From: Gallionella sp.
GTDB taxonomy: Bacteria; Pseudomonadota; Gammaproteobacteria; Burkholderiales; Gallionellaceae
NCBI GenBank assembly: GCA_013043965.1
Contig: JABEVF010000153.1
Span: forward strand, 1 to 36,847
DNA length: 36,847 bases
Reading direction: 5' to 3'
The notes under the pieces were generated by a model. That model was not told where the DNA came from. It ran no database searches and saw only the letters and a list, made by a program, of their open reading frames with translations. The first letter of the stretch is position 1; every line of letters starts with the position of its first letter. Below, one piece after another: positions 17,823 through 23,889 of this stretch. The position numbers and the translations under genes are program-made.

Positions 17823-18914
17823 CTAGCGCTTGGTCCGCGTCAAAAACACTGTCACTTCCTCTCGGTCGTGATAGAGCTGTTTCGCGCTCATCTTGTAGTT
17901 GATGCCTTCTTCGTCCAAACGTTTGCGGATGCCTCCAAGCGCGCCGTCGAGCGCGGCCAAGTGTTGTTTCATCGGCAGCTTGAGATTGAAGATGGTGTGC
18001 TTGCACCAGCCCGCTATGAACCATGCGGCTACCAGTTCGGCGACCTTGCCGGGCTTTTCCACCATGTCGCAGATCAGCCAGTCCACGGCCTTGCGCGGCG
18101 CGAACTTGAAGCCGTCCTGCTTGAGATGTTCGACCAGCGGGTGTTTCGCCAGCACGCCTTTCATCGGACCGTTGTCGACCGCGCTCACGCGTATGCCGCG
18201 TTTGACCATCTGCCAGGTCCAGCCGCCGGGTGCCGCACCCAGGTCGACGGCGGTCATGCCAGTCCGCAATAGTCGCGTTTGTTCGCCTTTATCCATGAAC
18301 ACTTCGATGGCCTCGGCCAGTTTGAGCGTGGAGCGGCTCGGTGCCTCCGACGGCATGTTCTGTCTGTGGATGCCCATCACCGATGCCGCGCTGTTGTACG
18401 GGTCGCTGGTGCCGATGAAGGCCTGTGACTTGTCGGGGAAGAAGACATGCAAGCGCGGCAAATGGTGGGTCTTGTATGCCGCGATTTTTTCCGCGCCGTC
18501 CTGCAACTTGCCTTGTTCGCGCAGCGCGGTTTCCAGCAGCGGTTGGAAGCGGCGCGTGAATGCGGACAGCGTCTTGCCATCGTTGGTGTCCGGTACTTCC
18601 AGCCACAGCGCGCCAAATGTGCCGGGCAGTCCGGTGATTGCCGCGAGCAGGGGAGTCAAGCGGTCGCGTTCCGGGAGGACTGTGATGGTGCGTTCCAGGC
18701 GTATCAACTGGCGCGCGAAGATCAGCTCCTGGTAGTTCGGCGTTTGCTCGTTCAGCGTGATTTGCACATAGCCGCTGTCGGCGGCGAGGGACGGTTGTTC
18801 GGTGCCGATGATGGGGCGTTGTTGCTTGGCCTGACGCAGTGCTTCTTGCGCGCAATCTGGTTCGAATCCGGGGCGGCAATACAGCAGCCAATGAGTGAGT
18901 GCGGGTGTGGACAT
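17823..18914 (-). CDS. rlmM: 23S rRNA 2'-O-ribose C2498 methyltransferase
   Basis: RlmM methylates the ribose of C2498 in 23S rRNA with SAM. The protein (363 aa from the chosen start) has an N-terminal LLYCRPGFEPDCAQEA segment characteristic of RlmM and a Rossmann methyltransferase domain with the SAM motif AVDLGAAPGGWTWQM, then VSAVDNGPM and DWLICDMVEKP. The track ORF starts at 18941 (MREFFQNGT...); the ATG at 18914 (MSTPALTHW) fits the family N-terminus better, but neither has a strong ribosome binding site, so nine extra residues cannot be excluded. It is followed by the EamA transporter on the same strand. Confidence 0.92.
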   Translation of the reverse strand: MSTPALTHWLLYCRPGFEPDCAQEALRQAKQQRPIIGTEQPSLAADSGYVQITLNEQTPNYQELIFARQLIRLERTITVLPERDRLTPLLAAITGLPGTFGALWLEVPDTNDGKTLSAFTRRFQPLLETALREQGKLQDGAEKIAAYKTHHLPRLHVFFPDKSQAFIGTSDPYNSAASVMGIHRQNMPSEAPSRSTLKLAEAIEVFMDKGEQTRLLRTGMTAVDLGAAPGGWTWQMVKRGIRVSAVDNGPMKGVLAKHPLVEHLKQDGFKFAPRKAVDWLICDMVEKPGKVAELVAAWFIAGWCKHTIFNLKLPMKQHLAALDGALGGIRKRLDEEGINYKMSAKQLYHDREEVTVFLTRTKR

Positions 18915-18999
18915 GGTGCCATTCTGAAAGAATTCGCGCATACCGACCGGGGATGCGCATGGTCGCGCATTATACGAGCCGACGTTTCGGTCCGCTGGA

Positions 19000-19434
19000 T
19001 TATTGCAGCAGGGGGGCGAATTCGGCCTTGGTGCGTACCTTTTGATTGAAACGGTCGCGGTCGATGACGAAACGTTCGTGCGTGCCTTGCGCGATCATGT
19101 CCACGCCGTCATCGGCCTCCACTTCAAAGGTCACGCGCCGGCCTTCGACCGCGACGATCTGCACTTTCGCGGTGACGATCATGCCGGGCGGGGTGGGTGC
19201 CAGATGGCTGATATTGATATGCGTGCCCAGCGATTGTTCGGTTGGCCAGTCCAGGTGAGGGTTCAGTGCGGTGATGCACGCCCATTCCAGAAAGCCCACC
19301 AGATAGCCGGTGGCGAACACTTCCGGCATCTGCTGGAACTCCGGCGACTCGGGATAGAGCGCGGGCACGGTTTTGCTGTTGGGTACGCGAAAGCTGAAGC
19401 TGTGCTTGAGCCCGGGTTTGAGAGTGTCTTTCAA
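19000..19434 (-). CDS. FlK-like acyl-CoA thioesterase (hotdog fold), TTG start
   Basis: The 144-aa product resembles the fluoroacetyl-CoA thioesterase-like family: VFATGYLVGFLEWACI carries the catalytic Thr and Glu positions, GTHINISHLAPTPPG the histidine, and the last third is a beta-rich hotdog half. The track ORF starts at 19554, but the extra N-terminal residues look unrelated to the fold. A GAGGAG at 19441-19446 (minus strand) sits 6 bases before a TTG at 19434, which gives the family-length protein (KDTLKPGLKHSFSF...), so TTG is the chosen start. The real substrate is unknown; such housekeeping homologues are not evidence of fluoroacetate resistance. It is divergent from the HAD gene. 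Confidence 0.82.
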   Translation of the reverse strand: MKDTLKPGLKHSFSFRVPNSKTVPALYPESPEFQQMPEVFATGYLVGFLEWACITALNPHLDWPTEQSLGTHINISHLAPTPPGMIVTAKVQIVAVEGRRVTFEVEADDGVDMIAQGTHERFVIDRDRFNQKVRTKAEFAPLLQ

Positions 19435-19682
19435 GGTGAACTCCTCGGTTGCGCTGATTGGCAAGCTGCCCGAACTGTACGGATTTGCGCGCAGGGGGTC
19501 AATGATATCGGGAATCGGGGCGTGAATGAAAAGCGATGTACCGGGTTTTCTCAATCCTCAATCCCCGTTCCTTTATTCAGAAACCGCAGCCTGATATCCG
19601 TCGTTTGGTGTGAATGCTCTTGCGGCATCAATCCTGATTTTCGCTGTGTTAAACTCCGCGCCTATTTTTTGGTAAGGTAGCG

Positions 19683-20339
19683 ATGAGTAAACGTTACGAT
19701 TTGATCGTGTTCGATTGGGATGGCACGGTGATGGATTCGACCGCGGTGATCGCGGGTTCGATACAGGCGGCTTGCCGCGATCTGGAATTGACTGTCCCGA
19801 GCGATGAAGCGGCGCGTCATGTGATCGGCCTGGGCTTGCAACAAGCTTTGCGCTACGCCGTGCCGGATGCGCCCGAAGCGATGTACGAGCCGCTGGTCTT
19901 GCGTTATCGCCATCATTTCCTGGCGCAAGACGGTGCGATCCCGCTGTTCGATGGGGCGCGCGAAACCATCGCCGAACTGTATGATGCGGGCTATCGCTTG
20001 GGGGTGGCGACGGGCAAGAATCGCAACGGGCTGGAGCGCGCTTTGCTCAGCACCGATATGAAGGGGTATTTCCATGCCACGCGCACCGCCGAGCAGACCC
20101 GCTCCAAGCCCGACCCGACCATGCTGTTTGAACTCATGGACGAGCTGGGTGTCAGCGCGGGACGCACCTTGATGATAGGCGACACTACCCACGATCTGTT
20201 GCTGGCGCAGAACGCCAAGGTCGATGCGGTGGCGTTGGGGCATGGCGCGCATCCGCCGGAGCAGTTGCAGGAGTTGAACCCGTTAGCCTTGCTGGATGAC
20301 TTCGTGCAATTAAGGGCGTGGTTCAAAGCCAACGCTTAA
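19683..20339 (+). CDS. HAD-IA hydrolase, phosphoglycolate phosphatase-like
   Basis: This 218-aa cytoplasmic phosphatase has the HAD motif I FDWDGTVMDS (nucleophile Asp11, acid Asp13), motif II in GVATGKNRNGL, a motif III lysine in TRSKPDP and motif IV GDTTHDLLLAQNA. The cap-domain layout matches Gph/PGP-like enzymes that remove phosphate from 2-phosphoglycolate or small phosphosugars; the exact substrate is open. It lies 23 bases upstream of sppA, an arrangement seen in other betaproteobacteria. An AAGGTAG ribosome-binding-like sequence precedes the ATG. Confidence 0.88.
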   Translation: MSKRYDLIVFDWDGTVMDSTAVIAGSIQAACRDLELTVPSDEAARHVIGLGLQQALRYAVPDAPEAMYEPLVLRYRHHFLAQDGAIPLFDGARETIAELYDAGYRLGVATGKNRNGLERALLSTDMKGYFHATRTAEQTRSKPDPTMLFELMDELGVSAGRTLMIGDTTHDLLLAQNAKVDAVALGHGAHPPEQLQELNPLALLDDFVQLRAWFKANA

Positions 20340-20362
20340 TCGAATTAACTGGGAGAGTCATG

Positions 20363-21313
20363 ATGTCGGATCAGAATAACTGGGAACGTGCCGTGCTGGA
20401 AAAGCTGGCGATGTCGGCGATACAGGAACAACGCCGCGCGCGGCATTGGAATATCTTCTTCAGGACGCTGACGTTCAGCTTTCTATTCATCGTGCTGTTT
20501 ATCGCGATGGGTTGGTTCGATAAAAAAGAAAACGCGCTGACTCCGGGCAAACACACGGCCCTGGTCGATATGCAGGGGGTGATCGCGTCGGATAGCGCGG
20601 CGAGCGCCGACAACCTGATCCCCAGCCTGCAAGAAGCGTTCAAGGACAGCGGTACGCAGGCGGTGATATTGCGCATCAACAGCCCAGGCGGAAGCCCGGT
20701 GCAAGCGGGGCAGATCAACGACGAAATACGCCGTTTGCGCGCCCAGTATCCGGCGATTCCGCTGTACGCGGTGGTCGATGACATTTGCGCATCGGGCGGC
20801 TATTACGTGGCGGTGGCGGCGGACAAAATATTTGTCGATAAGGCCAGCCTGATCGGCTCGATAGGCGTGCGCATGGATGGCTTTGGCTTCACCGGCATCA
20901 TGGAGAAAGTCGGCGTGGAACGCAGGCTGGTGACGGCGGGCAGCAACAAAGGCTTCCTCGATCCGTTCAGCCCGGTGAGTACGGCGCAACAGGAATACGC
21001 CAAGCAGATGCTGGCGGAGATCCATCAGCAGTTCATCAAGGTGGTCAAACAAGGACGCGGAAAACGCCTCAAAGAAACCCCCGATACTTTTAGCGGCCTG
21101 GTGTGGAACGGTCAGAAGGGCGTGGAGATGGGCCTGGCGGACGGTTACGGCAGCGTGGAATCGGTGGCGCGCGATGTCATCAAAAACGAGAACGTCGTGG
21201 ACTTCACCGTGAAAGAAGGCTTTGCCGACCGCTTGGCCAAACGTTTCGGCGCGGGCGTGGCGAGTGCATTCCCCGGTTTTTCCGCGCAAATCGGCGGGGT
21301 CACACTGCGCTAG
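20363..21313 (+). CDS. sppA: signal peptide peptidase SppA (S49 serine protease)
   Basis: SppA degrades leftover signal peptides in the inner membrane. The 316-aa protein has an N-terminal membrane anchor at about residues 33-52 (TLTFSFLFIVLFIAMGW) and a single S49 protease domain. The likely catalytic Ser144 lies in CASGGYY and the likely catalytic Lys196 in AGSNKGFLDPF, consistent with the short Ser-Lys dyad form. A GGGAGAG at 20351 is spaced correctly for the second of two adjacent ATGs (20363), so that one was chosen over 20360. A strong terminator follows 24 bases after the stop. Confidence 0.93.
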   Translation: MSDQNNWERAVLEKLAMSAIQEQRRARHWNIFFRTLTFSFLFIVLFIAMGWFDKKENALTPGKHTALVDMQGVIASDSAASADNLIPSLQEAFKDSGTQAVILRINSPGGSPVQAGQINDEIRRLRAQYPAIPLYAVVDDICASGGYYVAVAADKIFVDKASLIGSIGVRMDGFGFTGIMEKVGVERRLVTAGSNKGFLDPFSPVSTAQQEYAKQMLAEIHQQFIKVVKQGRGKRLKETPDTFSGLVWNGQKGVEMGLADGYGSVESVARDVIKNENVVDFTVKEGFADRLAKRFGAGVASAFPGFSAQIGGVTLR

Positions 21314-21336
21314 CCGCGCGACTCTTCGTCGCCATC

Positions 21337-21364
21337 ACAGCCGCCCGATTCGCGGCTGTTTTTG
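21337..21364 (+). terminator. rho-independent terminator after sppA
   Basis: ACAGCCGC and GCGGCTGT form a perfect 8-bp stem with a 7-base loop, followed by TTTTTG. It lies 24 bases past the sppA stop and upstream of the convergent tesA end. Confidence 0.88.
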
Positions 21365-21420
21365 TTCCATGGCCCCGCTTTCCCGTTTAAGGGCTGTAGC
21401 GGCGGGATCCCGCTATGTGT

Positions 21421-22032
21421 CTAGTGGAGCAGCGGCAGCAGCGCTTGCAACACATTGCCCTTGATGCGCGCTTGTGCGGCAGCGTTGGGGTGCAAATTAT
21501 CGGCTTGGAACTGTTCCGCGGGAATACCGTCGAGCAGGAATGGCAAAAATGCGACGTGATGTTTTTTCGCGAGCTGTGCAAATGTATTCTGAAATTCGCT
21601 GACATAAGCCTCTCCGTAATTGGGCGGCAAGCGCATCCCGACCAACAATACTTTGGCCTTTGCGTGTTGCGATCGCGCGATGATGTGACTCAAGTTGTTG
21701 CGCATCTCGGACAACGAACTGCCGCGTAGTCCGTCGTTCGCACCGAGTTCGATGATGACGATGGCGGGATGATGTTCGGCTAAGGCTGGCGCGATGCGCC
21801 GCAACCCGCCTGCTGTCGTCTCGCCGCTGATGCTGGCATTCACCACCCCGAACTGCGGATGGCTTTGCCGCAATTCCTGCTGCAACAAATTCACCCAGGA
21901 CGCATCGCGCTCAACCCCGTATCCGGCTGATAAACTGTCGCCGAACACCAGTATGGTTTTTTCGGCGTGGGCGGCTGGGCTCAGCATCAGCAAAGCGACC
22001 AGCAAGACTTTTGTTAAGGATATATTTTTCAT
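21421..22032 (-). CDS. tesA: TesA-like periplasmic esterase / lysophospholipase L1 (SGNH hydrolase)
   Basis: The 203-aa product starts MKNISLTKVLLVALLMLSPAAHA, a clear signal peptide with cleavage after AHA, so it is exported. SGNH blocks are present: GDSLSAGYG (Ser nucleophile), NASISGETTAGG (Gly), GANDGLRG (Asn) and DNLHPN (Asp and His). The family hydrolyses thioesters, lysophospholipids and aryl esters. The track ORF extends back to 22659 through the antisense of ybbA; the ATG at 22032 with its signal peptide is the real start. That start overlaps the divergent ybbA start within a CATG, so the upstream signals lie in the neighbouring coding sequence. Confidence 0.93.
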   Translation of the reverse strand: MKNISLTKVLLVALLMLSPAAHAEKTILVFGDSLSAGYGVERDASWVNLLQQELRQSHPQFGVVNASISGETTAGGLRRIAPALAEHHPAIVIIELGANDGLRGSSLSEMRNNLSHIIARSQHAKAKVLLVGMRLPPNYGEAYVSEFQNTFAQLAKKHHVAFLPFLLDGIPAEQFQADNLHPNAAAQARIKGNVLQALLPLLH

Positions 22033-22696
22033 GGCAGCGATTGTGCAAGCAATAGGACTCACCAAGCAAGTGTTAAGCGGCGATCTGCCCATCGTGATTC
22101 TGCACGATGTCAGTTTCGCGGTGGATGCAGGCGAGAGTCTCGCCATTGTCGGCGCATCCGGCTCGGGCAAATCCACATTGCTTGGCCTCTTGGCCGGACT
22201 GGACGTGCCGAGCAGCGGCAAGGTGTTGCTGAACGGCGCGGACTTGTTCGCACTCGATGAAGACGGGCGCGCCCGTCTGCGCGGCGAGCTGGCGGGCTTC
22301 GTGTTCCAGTCTTTCCAATTGTTGCCTGCACTGAACGCGCTGGAAAACGTGATGCTGCCGCTGGAGCTTGTCGGTGCAAAAGATGCGCGATCACGCGCCG
22401 AAGAATCGTTGCTACAAGTCGGCCTGAGCGCGCGAGCACACCACCTGCCCAAGCACCTTTCCGGTGGCGAGCAACAGCGCGTGGCACTGGCGCGCGCCTT
22501 CGTTACCCGGCCCAAGATATTATTTGCCGATGAGCCGACAGGGAATCTCGATGCCGCCACCGGCGCGCAAGTCATAGCACTGATGCTGGAACTCAACCGC
22601 GCGCAAGGCACGACCTTGATACTGGTCACCCACGACGAAGCGCTGGCGCGGCGCTGCAACAGGCAGTTGCACCTGGCGGCGGGACGGGTGATGTAA
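22031..22696 (+). CDS. ybbA: ABC transporter ATP-binding protein, YbbA/LolD-like
   Basis: The 221-aa protein has Walker A GASGSGKST (residues 41-49), a Q-loop in FVFQSFQLLPALNALENVMLPL, signature LSGGEQQRVALARA, Walker B ILFADEPTG and an H-loop in LVTHDEALA. It belongs to the MacB/LolD/FtsE-like class that works with FtsX-type permeases. The expected partner is the YbbP-like permease at 23890, which normally follows directly, but here about 1.2 kb of foreign-looking DNA intervenes. The ATG at 22031 is chosen because the frame upstream runs antisense through tesA. The gene cluster tesA <-> ybbA-ybbP is conserved in proteobacteria. Confidence 0.92.
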   Translation: MAAIVQAIGLTKQVLSGDLPIVILHDVSFAVDAGESLAIVGASGSGKSTLLGLLAGLDVPSSGKVLLNGADLFALDEDGRARLRGELAGFVFQSFQLLPALNALENVMLPLELVGAKDARSRAEESLLQVGLSARAHHLPKHLSGGEQQRVALARAFVTRPKILFADEPTGNLDAATGAQVIALMLELNRAQGTTLILVTHDEALARRCNRQLHLAAGRVM

Positions 22697-22839
22697 CGGG
22701 CACCTCTAAAAATCCAGATTTCATCCCAACTGCGGTGTTGCGGAAAAAATTTCTTGCTTACATATTATTCATATGCGGCGCTGCGAAATTTTTCCCGCGC
22801 CTTGCATTTGGGCGAACTCTGGATTTTTAGAGGTACCCG
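22697..22839. mobile_element. MITE-like palindromic element with 22-bp terminal inverted repeats
   Basis: The termini CGGG-C/T-ACCTCTAAAAATCCAGA are inverted repeats of 22 bp with one mismatch, at 22697-22718 and 22818-22839. The interior is also an imperfect palindrome (both arms share a CCCAA...TGC block and a GGGAAAAATTT-like block) centred near ATTATTCATATGCGG, so the whole 143 bp could fold into one long hairpin. It codes for nothing and begins directly after the ybbA stop codon. It resembles small non-autonomous elements, but no obvious target-site duplication was seen and no family name is assigned. In the transcript the hairpin would lie between ybbA and the downstream genes. Confidence 0.7.
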
Positions 22840-23281
22840 AATGTGAGGAAGAGGGTGGTTTTGCAGGAATAAATTAGCACCTACGCGGCCTGCGTGCCCT
22901 TAAGAATCCACGACTACCGCGATAACCTGCGATGACAGGGATTACGCGAATACTGCGATCACCGTATTTTCGCAATAAGTTATTTCTGGTCAACTTGTTA
23001 TGGTGATATGCTTCGGCATACTTTCTAACTGACATTCCCAGTATTGAATATATTCCGAGATTAATATTTCCAGTTGCGCCAAATAATGGCATTTATTACG
23101 GAGATACGGAATCACAAACATGGCTCTATCAGTGAGAAGCCAGCACAATTCTAACCAGCCAACATGCTATTCACGAGCAGTCTCCAAACCTGACTCGCGG
23201 CGGTCTCCACAACCGATGGCGTGTCACTCACGGGGCAATCCCCGTGAGTGGGCTACCCTAATATTGTATGGAGGATTAAAC
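22840..23281. other. AT-rich non-coding leader before the orphan gene
   Basis: About 440 bases without a supportable gene. The minus-strand 72-aa track ORF here has no ribosome binding site or family features. An in-frame extension from 23120 to the next gene exists but lacks a ribosome binding site. The only strong structure is the 11-bp hairpin at 23225-23250, and two related stretches (AGTCTCCAAACC and GGTCTCCACAACC) occur just before it. Confidence 0.4.
23225..23250 (+). promoter_or_regulatory. perfect 11-bp hairpin upstream of the orphan gene
   Basis: CACTCACGGGG and CCCCGTGAGTG pair perfectly across a 4-base CAAT loop. It ends 31 bases before the ATG at 23282 and has no T-run, so it is not a normal terminator. 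It could be a protein operator, an mRNA stability or control hairpin, or the end of a mobile element. Confidence 0.55.
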
Positions 23282-23848
23282 ATGGTTCAATCAGTTGCTA
23301 CTGCACCCACCCTGAACGTTAAGCAAACGCAGAGGAAAATCAGCAAGGCTAAAGACGATGCAATAGCTATGCGAAAGCATCTCTGGCCTGAGGTAACGGA
23401 TGCGCACCTATGGTTGCTGGACGATAAGAAAAAGAAAGGTTTTTCTTCCATACCACGCACGATGCCAATCCTGATGAACATTATTAATGATGCGTCGAAA
23501 CAGGTGAGCAGTAAGTCTGTTCCTGCGGGGCGCACCTACCTTGTCTTATGGTGCCGTGTGTTTGGTGAAGGCATAGTTAAAATCGAAAATGAAACCGTAG
23601 CCGCATCTGAAGCGGGATATGTTAGTGAGCGCGGTATTACCACTTGGCGCGAACATCTGCGAGTATTGAAGGAGCTTGGGTTCATAGACTACAAGCAGGG
23701 TCCGGCAGGGCCGATGCAATTCATCTTGTTGCACAACCCATATTTTGTTGTGAAGGATATTCGTGCAAAGAAATGGTTACAGGAAGGACAGTACACAGCT
23801 TTTCTACATCGAGCGATGGAAATTGGTGCTGCACCAGACCTGGCGTGA
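23282..23848 (+). CDS. unrecognised 188-aa protein, possible winged-helix domain
   Basis: I do not recognise this protein. It is soluble, with a basic N-terminal third (KQTQRKISKAKDD, DDKKKKGFSSIPRTMP) and a middle part GITTWREHLRVLKELGFIDYKQG followed by a short beta-like stretch PMQFILLHNPYFVV, which looks like a winged helix-turn-helix in plasmid or mobile-element proteins. A GGAGG at about 23270 sets the ATG at 23282; the longer track frame from 23120 has no such site. Base composition is clearly lower in GC than the ABC genes on both sides. It sits in the gap between ybbA and ybbP with a MITE-like element on its left, so it is probably acquired. DNA-binding is only a guess from the motif pattern. 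Confidence 0.75.
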   Translation: MVQSVATAPTLNVKQTQRKISKAKDDAIAMRKHLWPEVTDAHLWLLDDKKKKGFSSIPRTMPILMNIINDASKQVSSKSVPAGRTYLVLWCRVFGEGIVKIENETVAASEAGYVSERGITTWREHLRVLKELGFIDYKQGPAGPMQFILLHNPYFVVKDIRAKKWLQEGQYTAFLHRAMEIGAAPDLA

Positions 23849-23889
23849 GTAGAGTATTAGGTAACCTACAGTTTCATGGTAAATAGAAA

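Noticed and set aside
22033-22659. N-terminal extension of tesA to 412 aa
   Set aside because: The extension is antisense to the ybbA ATPase motifs, and a proper signal peptide starts at the ATG at 22032.
22874-23092. 72-aa minus-strand ORF in the ABC insert
   Set aside because: No ribosome binding site, no recognisable motif, and the arginine-rich end looks like chance coding of repeat-like sequence.
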